A stretch of DNA of 64,000 nt from Rhinopomastus cyanomelas. Lineage: Eukaryota; Chordata; Aves; Bucerotiformes; Rhinopomastidae. Shown in pieces: positions 1 through 13,314 of the stretch; position 1 is the stretch's first letter; the number at the start of each line of letters is the position of its first letter. Below the pieces are notes generated by a model. The model was not told the DNA's origin. It searched no databases and was given only the letters and a program-made list of their open reading frames with translations. Location: contig VXBP01007102.1 in the NCBI GenBank assembly GCA_013400115.1, forward strand, positions 62,462 to 126,461, written 5' to 3'. The translations under genes and the position numbers were made by a program.

Positions 1-127
1 GGTATTACTGCTTGTCTAATTATGCTAAAACTGCTGTTAAGATGTTGATGCCCAAGTAATAGCTGACACATGGCTTGGGCACAGCAGAGACAAGAGCAGA
101 GAGAACACCCTCTCATGCTGACATGAA

Positions 128-228
128 AACATACAATGGTTTAGGTTGGAAAAGACCTTTAAGATCATTAAGCCCAACCATTAACCCGATTCTACCAAGC
201 CTACCACTAAACCATGTTCAAACATACT
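128..228 (-). mobile_element. CR1 LINE 3' fragment
   Basis: The plus strand carries the reverse complement of a CR1 3' end (GGTTGGAAAAGACC..TTAAG..CCCAACC). It belongs to the older 'aaaagacc' type, also seen at 17768, 27128, 28884 and 44049. Heavily 5' truncated, as is usual for CR1. The rest of 1-616 shows nothing else. Confidence 0.7.
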
Positions 229-616
229 CTGCTATCACAGGACATACCTCAGAGATGACTGGAAATAATGTGTGTGAGGCAAGAAACTTTCAGAAGGTAA
301 CTGAGCCTACAAAACCTCCCCATGGTCAAATGGGCTGAATGTTCTGCAACATTTTGGCAAGATGCTGCTTATTTGTGAGACCTGTGGGTTAGAGGCATAA
401 GAACAAAATTCCTTCTTGAAGGAACCTGATGTTGGAAGGAGTCTCTCCGACTGCAGCATCATACTACAGATGTTTCTGCTTTGACTTTCTGTATGGCCAG
501 TATAAGTATCTCTACAGAAGGCCCTGAACTTACAACAACAAGGAAAGGATAGAGACCTTCAAGGCACGTGATCTCTCCAGTCATGTCAAAGAGTCTTCAA
601 GGCCGGAACAACATAC

Positions 617-670
617 CTGTACTCCTGCGGGTCCTGGGACCCCCTTTCCACCTGGAATCCCAGGTAATCC
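617..670 (-). CDS. COL22A1: COL22A1 exon W23 (54 bp)
   Basis: Encodes GLPGIPGGKGVPGPAGVQ. Acceptor TTTTGCAG, donor GTATGT. It is the most 3' exon visible; the next one lies before position 1. Confidence 0.92.
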
Positions 671-3600
671 CTGCAAAAACAAAGGGAGAGGTGAGGAAGC
701 TGAAGAAAGCTACTTCTTTCCTCTCGTGACAATTCTTCTGAGAGAAGAAAGGGTGGTTTTTACAGATGCTCTGATTACACAGGGCTCTGCATCTCCTGGG
801 GGCTCCAGCCAGAACAAGAGCAGCCCAGAATACAAATGGAGGAACCAAATATACAATTGAGCTGGGTCACAATATGTTAAAAGTCCTTAATAAATTCTGT
901 GCAACCTTAACTGCCAGGCAAGCTCTGTCTGACAAACACCACAGCCCTCTTTTCAGCTACTAAGGCTGTAAATTAGGTGCCTGAATTCCTGTAGTCATGT
1001 AGCCTCCTCTACAGTCAGTACAAACGCAAGCACCACGATGGTTATTTGAGATGAGAAAGCATCCCAGCTTTGGCAGGAGCATGTCCCAGTCCCCCGCCCC
1101 TCTGCCTCCAGAACAGGAAGCTCTTGTGTCCTCTCCTTGCTAAAGGTCAGAAACAACTGAAGAAACATTTGGCTGTGCTTACAGGTTCTCCGCTTGTTCC
1201 TCGATCTCCTTTCTCCCCTTTTGGTCCAGGTTCACCCTGATGTAAAACAGCGAGACAAAGAGAAATAAAAGCTATTTCCATGGCTGTTAGTCACTCCAGT
1301 CCCGTTTGGCAGGAGGGCTCTTTCAATCAGTTATGTATTTTCTAACATAAAGGAGGTTTTACAAAGATCTTTGAGGTCAATGGATCAAAACGGGTATCAC
1401 ACACCAAGACTTGGAGATCACTGTGTAGACTCCTTGGACAGTTATGACGTTAGCTGCAAACATGTTCAATTCAAAGAGGAAACTGCTTTTTCCTCACAGA
1501 GGAGTAGTTAAAGCATTTACCTTTCCAATTGATCAGTTCAGCTTCAAAGTGTTAAAGGCCAGGTGATATGACCTGGATTAGAGTGAAAGCCCTAGCAGTA
1601 CTGCAGGACCACAGACCCAGTGCCATCCTACAGCTGGGGAAATTATCTCACGTGCAGACAGTTCCCTACTCTACAAAAGACAGGTGTTCAAGGCCTCATC
1701 TAAAACACACCCAGAGATGTGCACTGTGCAGCTCCTCTCGATCTCTAGTTCTATTCTGTTACCATATCCATAATTCATGCAACTTCTCCTCCTTCCTGCA
1801 GTGCCAGCAAGTTATTTAATGGACCACCATCACTAACTAATAGGATAAATTTATTCGTGTTCTTCCTTCCTAGAGTAATTGAAGATGCTTTCAAACAGAA
1901 GTTCATCAGCTTTGTTCTGAGCTCTAGAATAATAATAATAATCAGTATTATAGAGAATAATAATCATCATCAAGTCCACATTTCTGCTTTCTACAAATTG
2001 AAAGGGAACAGCACACGATTATGAAGCTAGCTGGAACAAACCAGGCACTACATGAACACTCACATTTGTATATTTATATGAACATATGTATTCAGGCAAC
2101 AGCAATCATTACTTATTCATTATTTATCACACAAAGTGTTTCAATTATGCAATCAAAGAGGAGTAAGAACATCAGTGATTTCAGTTACACACACACACGC
2201 GCGCGAGGAATAGCAATCAGCCAAAACGCAGAGCCCCAGACAAATCAACCAGGGTTTCATTCACATTAGCTAGTTGCCAATCATTCCTGCAACACCTGGG
2301 AATTCAGAGTCCCTTTGCAAATGATCCTCCAACAGACAAAATAAATGTAACTGCATAAGTATTACTTATGTCTGTATTTATTATGCATTATGAATAAATA
2401 TTATCATCTATGATTAATAGTAAGAGGAGTAGCACCCTGTTACATGAACCTCTCATCAGCCAGTCCGTGGTGCCATCTAGTGGACCTCAGAAAGATAATG
2501 GGACCACCTAAAGCATCATAGAACCCGTTCACAGAATCACAGACTCAAAACTGGAAAAGACACTTAAGGTCCTCAAGTCCAACCTTCCACCCTACAACCC
2601 CTAACTGCTAACCCATCTCCTGAAACACCATGTCTGTTCATTTTTTGAAACCCTCCAGGGATGGTGCCTCCACCCCTTCCCTGGGCACCCTGTTCCAAAG
2701 CCTGGACACTCTTTCTGGGAAGAAGGTTTTTGTAAGATCCAGCCTGAACCTCCCCTGGCACAACTTGACCCCAGTTCCCCTTGCCCTACCTCTAGCCACT
2801 AGGAAGAAGCGGCCAATATCCGCCTCACTACAATCTCTGGAAGGGGATTCTATGCAACAAAGCTCAAAGGTTGTGCCTGGAAGTTGTTCTGCATAAGTGC
2901 ATTTCAAGCTCTAAAACCCTCTAAAGAGAGCAGAGCAACAAAGCACAGAGACACAGCAACAAACCTGTAGTCAGGAGTGGTGGTACTGAGTGGGAATAAG
3001 GGCCCGTATGACCAAGGAAAGTGAGAGTGCAAAGGGAAGTAACTCAACAGGTACAAGGAGAAAGGTTTTTAAATGTTCTCCTTTCTCTTGCTCTTTTCAT
3101 GGTATTTGACCTGCACAGTAAAGCAAAACTGGCAAGATTGCAGCCTAGTGTCCTTGCACAGCCACACATGTGGGCAGACGCAGCATTTCTTAACTCACCC
3201 TGCCAGCAAATCTGTCTGAAAGTCCTTCCAAATCTGCCCAATCCACAAGTGTCTGACAAGACCGCTACCCGAGTCCAACAGTGCTGCACATCGTGGGACC
3301 TCAGCCCTTGGCAGCTGGACTTAGTCCATAGCCACCCACTTCTTCTCTTCAGCTCAGTGAACAGAAGTGATGGGGTGACAGCTAACAGACGACACCCAAC
3401 TGAGCCAGATCAGTGCTTACAGCTTCCCTGTCCTGCTTTCGGCAGTGTCCTCCCATAGTTTCAATCATCATGTCGGTCATTTTGATGCCATTTAAAGGAG
3501 AACAAGTGCAGTAGAGGTTGCCCTGCTCTGACCTGCTCTGCCCAGCTACCGTGGGGCATAGAAAGCAAAGCGAAGGGTCATCTTCTGGTTTATTGCTTTC

Positions 3601-6600
3601 GAGCCTTCACACCTGATCCCTGCTGTGGATCTCACACATCACTTCCAAGAAATATTTAATGATTGTTAGCCTAAATAAACATGAAATAATTCCTGTGGAA
3701 GAAAATTACCCAGATCCATCCCTGATCCAATCACTCTTCTGCTGCATCAGCAAGTTTCTGCAGAGCTCACAGCACCCAAACCACACCAGGGTGCTCCGCT
3801 GGTGGGTAAATGGGGGCTCGGTCTTAATTAGTCAGGGATTTCTATTTTTGGCAACCGCTGAGATGTGGTTTCAACTCAAATTATTTTACCTGTCAGTAAG
3901 CCAACAGAGCAATGGTGCTACTGCCTCCTATCCAGACTATGATTCCAGTCTCCACCTGTGTCAGTTGCTCCCTGGTACTATTCATCACACCCTCAATGCA
4001 GAGCAATGGCAAAACTGGTGTATGGTTGGAGAGTGCACGGCACCCTCCAGCACCCTGCTGGTCCTGCAGCGTCTATGATACAACATATGCCACTCTCCTA
4101 AGGCTCATCACTACCTTCTGACACCCTCCTTTGTAAGTCTGTAAATCAAAGGTAAGCATCAGATCCTTAGCTGCCCTTCTCCTCCCAACACTTGCAATGT
4201 AATGTGCTAAGCTATCATCACATTTATTTGGCATGCGGAGAAATCTTACAGATCTGGCCTGCTGACACACTTCAAACCTTTTATTCTTTACAGTCTTGCA
4301 ACACATTTACAAGAATAATGCTCTCAAAGCAAAAGAGAGAACTCCTCCTGTGATTGCAGCACTATAAAGACCACCTCTGATGTCAGTGTTCTGCATATTT
4401 TCTTAGTATGTATGTATATATGTGTGTGTGTGTGCTTGTGTATTATAGAATGCCTTAGATTGGAGGAGACTTCAGAGATCATCCAGTTCCAACCCCCCTG
4501 CCATTGGCAGAGACACCTCTCACCAGACCAGGCTGCCCAGGGCCCCATCCAAACTGGCCTTGAACACTTCGCAGGGAGAGGGCATCCATAACCTTCCTGG
4601 GCAACCTTTTCCAGTGCCTCAGTACCCTCATAGTGAGGAATTTCTTCCTAAAATCTAATCAAAATCTTCCTTCTTTTACTTTTAGACGTTCCCCCTTGTC
4701 CTATCACTAGAGTTCCTTTTATAAGGTCCCTCTCTAACTTTCCTGTAGCTCCCTTCAGGCACTGGAAGACCAAAGACTAAAGTCCCACCAGAGTCTTTTC
4801 TCCAGCTCCAAATCTCTCAAGCCTGTCCTCATAGGAGCGTCAGCATATTTTATATATATATATGCATACACATATATCTATATATCTCAACAAAGTACAA
4901 GCCAAGGGGAAAAGTGAGCCAATAGAATCTTTATTTCAAGTACTACCCCTCTTTTTCCTTCCCCTGAAGAACCTGGCATATGCAGTGTCTCTTCTAATGC
5001 CCCTCTTACAGCCTATCCCTGCCATTTACACACGATCCTTTACAAGCTCATTCACATACCAGTGGTGTGATCCTATGCTCTGCCAGACATTTCCCACTAT
5101 GTGCTGAAAGTGGGAAAGAAAACTTAATTTGAAACTTCATTTAAGAGGCTGGGACAGCACACAGCTATGTCCTGACCACAGCTGGCTTACATGCTGCTGT
5201 GACCAGGACAGACATGTACTTCTCACATGGCTGGGTACAAAGATGCAGTCACCCCAAAGCAGACTCAAACTGAGTTCTTTACTGAAAGTATTTAAATAAC
5301 ATGGAAAATTCTAAGGTGCTCTGTGTCTGTCAGATACAAGAAGCCAGAGGTCATGTGTATCAGAGGTTTTACTTACAGGAATCCTAGGGTGTGGGGTGAA
5401 GAAAGCTGTCTGGAAGAGAAACCAGTGTTAAAAGTATAACTGACTTTTTTCCTCAAAATACAGTAACTTATGTCCTCTCATCCTTACAGATCACACATTC
5501 CATACATCCATCAGGAGGTTTATAAATGAGCAACTCATTGTAACATCTGGCTGTTTGGAAAGAAGCCCAAGATATCAGACATTTCCTAAGGTATCTGAAA
5601 TATGAACATGAACACAAAAACATCTCCTGTGCCCCACTGCTATGAAAAAACAATCTTGAACCTCGCTAGCAAGGTTACTGCTGGCAGTGTCCAGGTGACT
5701 TTTCCATTTGGAGCCATCTTCTATACTATTACAAGTCCTAACCCCACGGCTGAGCTTGGTGTGCCCTCTTTCTGCTTTGTGCCGTACACAAGGCACAGTA
5801 AACCCCAACATGGTTAGCTGAATGATTACGCAGTCATCCTGAAAGACTAGCTACAAGAAAAGAATATCCAAGCGTTAGAGAGAGAGGTGGGATCATTTAT
5901 CAAAACTGTTAAAACCAGGAAGAAAAATGTAGTCCCTGGTGAAACAAGGACGTGGTGAAATCATCACCTACCTTTATAGCTGGAATAGACACCGTTTTCC
6001 CTGAGAGCACAGGAAGCTTGAGCAGTCAGGGTACCTGCTCTGGATCTAGCCGTGCTGTGCTCTGCTGGCTGCCTTCTCTGAACACAGGCAGATGTATCCC
6101 GTGGTGACTGGATCATCCTGGCGTGGTGCACGTGAAGCCTTCCAACACGCTACCATGAAGCACCCTTTGGCACAGACTACAGAGGCCCCAGCTAATGGCA
6201 GGGAATGTATTTTAACACCTCCAGTGCTGTGTATATAGTATCTGTTGGCAACTGATTTTCACCTACAGAACCTGATTCAAATTCTTTCTATAATGGGACT
6301 GTGGCAGCTGTAGGCTGCAGTGGTGAGCAGCTACCATTTCCAGGAAGATCTGTGAGGGGGATCAGCCATCCTGTTGCAAGGACCGGCCTCGTCAGGCTGC
6401 TTACTCAGATTTTGCTGGAGGAGACCGTGAGCTTCCTGTATTTACATTCAGTGGATGCTGCTTTAATTGCCTGCAGTGAACTTCACCGTAATTATGCTCA
6501 TGATCCCAAAAGTAATTTTGCAGGCTCATTTTCAAAGCTATAAATTGAGGTTTTCTTGGTCTTTTTTTTGTTGTTGTTACTGGTAGAAAGGGTCTGTGCA

Positions 6601-9600
6601 AGCTGGTGCGACTAGTTTGAGTGTTTGGTCTAGTGATGAACCCAGAATAAAGGTGGGGATGAGAGGGTCTTTCTGAAGTTACAGAGCAACGGAGGCTTTG
6701 GGAGGCTACAGCACTGCTGAAGTTCAATCCTCCACCCCATAAGTTCCTGTCAATGATGCTAAAATTTAATCCTCCATGCCATAGGTTCATTGCAATGACA
6801 TGTGGAACCATCTATTTTTTTTGGAAGGTGGTGAATTGTTCCTCAAGACGACAAGCTGTTGTTCACTGCTCTTCAACCTTACCCTGAGGTCTCAGCTGGA
6901 AAAATCTAGCTCACCCTGAAGGTTTTAGCTCACCCTCTAGCTCCCTGTTTTCAGCCATGACCTTCTTCAGACAGCTCCCACAGCTACTGAACAAATGACA
7001 AATTCAGTTCAAGTGCTACCAGAAGGCAAGGGCACACAGAAACGCTGTTTGCAAAGAGGCAGAGGAGGGTATAACCTCCTCCCAAAATAAAAAGACCAAA
7101 TAGACCTTGATATTACTGCTCTACGGCAAAGAGCGGTAATCTCAGAGTAACGTGGCTCCGCAATTTCTGCAGAGAAGCAGGGATTGTGAAAGGCTTTCTT
7201 TCTGAGGAATTTGGGTGGAGGAAGTGTGATGATGACTTAAATATTGTTACAGTACAGAACACAATCTTACTTACTGTTCCTGGCAAGCCTGGTGGTCCAG
7301 GGGAACCCCTGTCACCCTGGAGAGAGGAGAAAAATACAACTAAGGGTATAAAAAGACAGTAAAACTCAAATTATAACTCAAATAAAACTCAACATCATCA
7401 CACAGAAGGTGCAACATTGTCAGATGAGATACAACCAAACGACAATCTGTCAGCTCAATGACACTGAAAATCCCACCAGACTTCTCTGATGGGTGGAATT
7501 TACCCCATTGCTCTGGCCAAAATTTTCACTGTCCTTGCTTTGTTGCATACACAAGTCTTGCTTTGCTGCCTGCATCACTTCGTGCTTTGTCATTGATCTG
7601 ATTTTACATGTCAATGTATTTCTAATGTTACTCCACCCAGTGCAGGAGTGACGTGCAGTTCGTTATGCTTTTCAAGTTAAAGGTGATCGAAATTCTTGAT
7701 TGAAAATCATGTTTTAGCTGAACTTCCTTTGTGGATGGGGAAAAATAAAACAAATAAAGAGTTCTGGCTTTAATCAAAAGTATAACTCCTAAATCTGGTT
7801 CTCACTCTCCATAGATAGTCAGTCTCTGGTAAACTGAGGGCTTATGTATCCTAGGAAAATTGAAGTGATAGACTTCCTGATAATTATTGCCAGTATATGA
7901 CAGCAAGTATTTTCCTATAATGTCCTAAGCATCTGCAAAGTCAGTGCTTATCTTCACCTACATGTTCATTAACATAAATGTTGGTGCACATCACCTTTGT
8001 CTAATTCTCTAATTTTCCCCTAAATTAATAGCATTATGATGACAGAAGCTCAGACCATTCCTCAAATCACTGTCCTAGCACATCACAGGAAGCACAGAAA
8101 AGTTCTTTACAACTTCATTCTAGGCTCGTGGGCCTCTGAGCAATCTGTTCCAGTTAAAGATGTATCTTCTAGTTGTAGGGGTGGGGTTGGACACTATGAC
8201 CTTTGGAGGTCCCTTCCAACCCAATACATTGTGATTCTACAATTCTACAAAATAAAGAAATACTTCTTGAACTAAAAGAACCATGTGAAGATTTCTTCAG
8301 CTGCTGGCTGTTTCTTGCAGTTCTCAACAAGTGGCTGTCTCTTGGTAGGTGTCTTCTTGGTAAGACTCAGCCAGCAGACTTCTAGTATTTCCACTCTTCT
8401 TCAGACAGTCCTATGTGACTTGTCTCTGTGCCCTTGTCTCTTTTCCTCTCTTGTCTAGGAGGAGGATGCTCATTTCACGACTCACCTTTTCTCCTCTTTC
8501 ACCTTTCAATCCTGGGAGACCAACTACTCCTTTTTCTCCCTAAAAGCAGGGAAAAGAAAAGCACGAAACATGTTTTGATTTGATTTCATCAGTCCCGCTA
8601 GATTTTACACTTCCAGTTGATCTTATTGTCCTCCAAGATGTAGCACAAACAATTCTAACACTCTGGAGGTGACTTCATAAAATCCCCACTGTTTTCCAGA
8701 GCGAACCATTTAATGGAAAGGAAAGCACCAATCCTAAATCAACCTGCATGCAGAAGAGCCTACTGACTGATGCACTTATAAAAAGCAGGGTGTTTTTCTA
8801 ATTGGCTAAGAGAGGCACCAGAACATGAATTAAGACCCAGAGTGGACAATCACACTACTAGTTTTATTTACGTTAAAGATTTCCCAATGTCCATTCACTG
8901 GTGCCTGCCTCTATTTTATCCAGGTAGTTTGGTGGTCTGACTGGGAGAAGCTTAACAAGCATGATGTGAATCCTCCACAAATACAGTTAATTATCTTGCA
9001 TCCAGACAGCAGCTATCTGACCTACATCACTATGATTCTATACGGAGAGAGAATATACTCTGCAGCCTATGTTCTATAATACATATAACACAGCAAACTG
9101 GTAAGGCCTCGGTCGATGCAGTTCTTTCTTGATTGCATTTAAGCTTACAGCAAATCAGGAGCACAGGCCTCATTTGCATGGACACATTTACTGTCAGGTC
9201 CCCAATCCAACTATTTCCTAGCATGTAGACACTTCAGGGGATCTGGAGCTAGCCAGGAGAAACAAGAGGCATAGGGACCTGGGTGGAAGTGACTCCATCA
9301 GAATATGACTGTACGCAGCAGCGACAGCGCCAGTCCCTGAACGCTATTTTACCGAGGTTTATGGGTGATCTGGCGATTCCCTAACGGGAAAGCCTGGGGG
9401 GAGCTGGGACACAGCCGCTGAGGTTTGGGTACTCTCACGGCATCGCCAGGCAAACACCTGGGAGGGGCAGACCCGGACCTCTTTAAGGCAGGCAAAACCA
9501 GAAATGACACCAGACCGCGTGCGGCAGTGAGAGCGCAGCCACTTCAGCTGCTTTAGCTGCCAGGGGAAAAAAAAGACACAGGCAGGAATAGGACTCAGTC

Positions 9601-12600
9601 CATTAATGCCTGACTATGAGACTGGTGTTACAGGCAGGGCTTTGGGTTCTTTGATAATGGCTGGTTCTACAAAATACCAGATCTGATGGGTACACATGAA
9701 AGAGGTCTATCTCAGAGGGAAAAAATGGGTTCTGGAGTAGAAATTGGCAGGGCTCATTCCGAGGGCTTTAATTCAGAGATTCAGAAGGGGGTGGGATAGT
9801 CGATAGGTGCTCACCAGTGGGACACTGCTCTGGCCTTAATGAAAACCAGGTGGCCTCTTGCTGTCCTAGGGTGAAATCGAAGCGCTCAGCTCACTCCCTG
9901 CAATGCCTGTACACCAATGCACACAGCACGGGGAACAAGCAGGAGGGATTAGAAATCTGTGTCCAGTCAGGTGTTTATGATCTGGTAGCAATTACGGAGA
10001 TCTGGTGGGACAGCTTGCGTGACTGGAATGTGGTCATGGATGGCTATGTCCTTTTCAGGAGGGACAGGTCAGCAAGGCTGGAGTTGCTCTTTACGTGAGA
10101 GGGCAACCAGAATGTATTGAGTTGTGTCTGGGGCAAATGAAGAGAGAGCTGAGAGCTTGGGGGTGCGTATTAAGGGTCAGGCTGGAATGGGTGACACTGT
10201 CGTGGGTGTCTATTACTGACCACCAGATCAGAATGAGGAAGCTGACGAAGTCTTCTACAGGCAGCTGACAGCAGCCTCACAGCTACAGGCCCGGGGTCTC
10301 ATGCGGGATTTTAACTTCCCTGATATTTGCTGGAAGACCCACTCAGCCAGCAATCCACAGTCCAGGAGGTTCCTCCAGTGCATTGGTGACAATTTCCTGA
10401 GGCAAATGGTGGAACAGCCCACTACGAGAGGAGCACTGCTGGATCTCGTACTCAACAACAAGGTGGGTCTGGTTGAAGCAGTGAAGTTTGAGGGCAGTGA
10501 CCATGAGATGGTGGAGTTTGGGGTCTCGTGTGGTATGAACAGAATATCTAGCAGAAGCACAACCCTGGACTTCAGGAGGGCAAACGTTGGCCTCTTCAAG
10601 CAATTGCTAGGGGAAATCCCATGGGACAGGGTACTGGAAGGTAAAGGAGCTCAGGATAGCTGGTCAACATTCAAAGACTGTTTTTTAAGCACCAGAAAAG
10701 AGCATGCCGACAGGAAGGAAATCAAGGAAGGGAGCCAGAAGACCTGTGTGGATAAACAGGGAGCTGCTGAGAAAATTGAAGAGGAAGAAGGAAGTCCATA
10801 GGTCATGGAAGGAGGGGATGGCCACTTGGGGTGATTATAAGGGTCTGGTGAGAGAATGTAGGGATGCAACTAGAAAAGCCAAGAGAGGTCAAGGGCAACA
10901 AAAAGGGCTTCTTTGAATACACTGCAGGTAAAACTAAAACTAGAGACAATGTAGGTCCCCTGCTGAACGAGGTGGGTGCCCTGGAGACAGAATATGCCAA
11001 GAAAGCAGAGATACTCAACATATTTGTTGTCTCTGTCTAGACATCTGGGGGCTGTCCTGATATCAAACTCCAGACTGCTGAGGCTCCTGAGGAAGTCGAG
11101 GCAAGAGAGGAGCCTGCCTTGATTGATGAGGACTGGGTTAGGGATAAGTTGATCAAACTGGACGTACACAAATCCATGGGCCCTAATGGGATGCACCCAC
11201 AATTGCTAAGGGAGATGGCAGAAGTCATTGCTAAGCCACTCTCCATTATCTTTTCTAAGTCCTGGGGATCAGGAGAGGTGCCAAGGGACTGGAGGATAGC
11301 AAATGTCACTCCAATCTTCAAAAAGGGTAAAAAGGAGGACCCAGGTATCTATAGACCAGTCAGCCTCACCTCCATCCCAGGAAAGGTGGTGGAACAATTT
11401 ATCCTAGATGCTGTCTCCAGGCACATCATTAGGGACAGTCAGCATGGCTTTACAAAGGGGAAGTCATGCTTGACCAACCTGATAGCCTTTTATGAGGGCA
11501 TAACCAGCTGGATGGATGATGGCAGAGTGGTGGATGTGGTCTATCTTGACTTCAGTAAGATATCTGACACAGTCTCACAGAGCATCCTAACAGTCAAACT
11601 GAGGCAGTGTGGACTGGATGATTGGGTAGTAAGGTAGATGGTGAACTGGCTGCAGAACAGAAGCCAGAGAATGGTGGTCAATGGGACAGAGTCTAGTTGG
11701 AGGCCTGTATCTAGTGGAGTACCCCAAGGGTCAGTATTAATTCAATCTATTCATTAATGACTTGGATGAGGGATTAGGGTGCACTGTCAGCAAGTTTGCT
11801 GATGACATAAAGCTGGATGGTGTCACCAACACCCCTGCAGACTGTGCTGACATTCATTGAGACGTGGACAGGCTGGAGAGCTGGGCAGACATAAATGTAA
11901 TGAAGTATAACAAGGGTAAGCTCAGAGTTTTGCATCTGGGCAAGAACAACCCCAGGTACCAGTGTAGGTTTGGGACTGACCTGTTAGAGAGCACTGTAGG
12001 AGAAAGGGACCTGGGGGTCCTAGTGTACAGTGGGATGACTAAGAGCCAGCAGTGTGCTCTTGTTGCCAAGAGGGCCAACAGCATCCTGTGATGTATCAGT
12101 ATGGGGGCGGTTAGCAGAAGGAGAAAGGTTTTTCTCCCCCCCTACTCTGTACTGGTGAGACCACATCTGGAGTATTGCGTGCAGTTCTGGGCCCCTCAGT
12201 TCAAGAAGGACACAGAGCTGCTGGAGGGAGTCCAGTGTAGAGCAACAAAGATGATGAAGGAAGTACAACACTTTCCTTATGAGGAAAGGCTGAGGGAGCT
12301 GGGTCTCTTCAGCTTGGAGAAACACAGACGGAGGGGTGACCTCATTAATGTCTATAAATATGTGAGGGGTGGATGTCAGGAGGATGGAGCCAGGCTCTGC
12401 TCAGTGGCATCTGGTGATAGGACAAGGGGCAATGGTTGTAAGCTGGAAAGGAGGTTCCATACAAATAAGAGAAGGAACTTCTTCATGGTGAGGGTGACAG
12501 AGCACTGGAAGAGGCTGTCCAGGGTGCTTGTGGAGTCTCCTTCTCCACATTTAAAATCTGCCTGGATATGTCCCTCTGAGACTTGGTCTAGGTGATCCTG

Positions 12601-13263
12601 CTGTGTCAGGAGTATTGGCCTAGATGATCTTTTGAGGTCCCTTCTCATCCCTAATGACTCTATGTTCCAACCAGCTGGAACCTTCTCCAGGGCTCAGTGG
12701 CAAAGGAGATTTGTGGTATTTTAATTTTAATATTTTTAAATCAAGCATTTATTTCTGAAAATGAGGCTTAAAGAGCATAGCACTTCTTCTACTGCCTCAG
12801 AAGCTGTACAGCATCAGTCAGGACCATATGCAGTTAGGATGGATGCTGTTAACAACAAGTACTTTTTTGGAAGGGATTCTTGGTGACTCTGACACATACC
12901 AGTCAGGTGCCCACCAGAGTAGTGACACCAAGAGAGAACATCCTGTAAGAACATGTGGCATAAGTCTTTCTGGTGCCAAATGGCCAAAACAAATGGTCAC
13001 TCACCTGGTCTCCTTTTTCTCCTCTGAGTCCAGGTAAACCTTGCAGACCAGGAAGACCTGCTTCACCCTGCAAGTAAGAAAAACAAATGTGAAATCTAGA
13101 AGGAGGTATCAAGCATGGCTTCTATTAATAAACCTTGTTACACTCAAGTATCACTAAGAATGGCCAGGCAGAATGGTTGGCCAAACTCTCACATCAGTTA
13201 AGAATGCTTCAAGTTTGCTTTTTAGGGCAGGCTAATTTTAGACTGAGAAAGGTGAAACATTGG

Positions 13264-13314
<51 letters not shown>

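Larger units (their letters stand above)
1237..5376 (-). other. Intron between W21 and W22
   Basis: 4.1 kb intron. Holds two CR1 fragments (2517-2905, 4445-4845), an AAT-rich stretch near 1928-1970, short AC/GC and TG/TA dinucleotide tracts and a CTCF-like site. The stretch 2906-4400 shows nothing I recognise. Confidence 0.7.
8540..13004 (-). other. Intron between W18 and W19
   Basis: 4.5 kb intron, three quarters of it the long CR1 copy. 8540-9290 and 12665-13004 show nothing else. Confidence 0.7.

Noticed and set aside
3021..3458. 145-codon plus-strand open reading frame
   Set aside because: No similarity I can recognise, ordinary intronic composition, antisense to the gene; treated as chance.
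11119..11637. 172-codon plus-strand reading frame resembling reverse transcriptase, as a possible host-domesticated gene
   Set aside because: It is one piece of a broken CR1 with stops and lost bases on either side; nothing suggests it was retained for host use.
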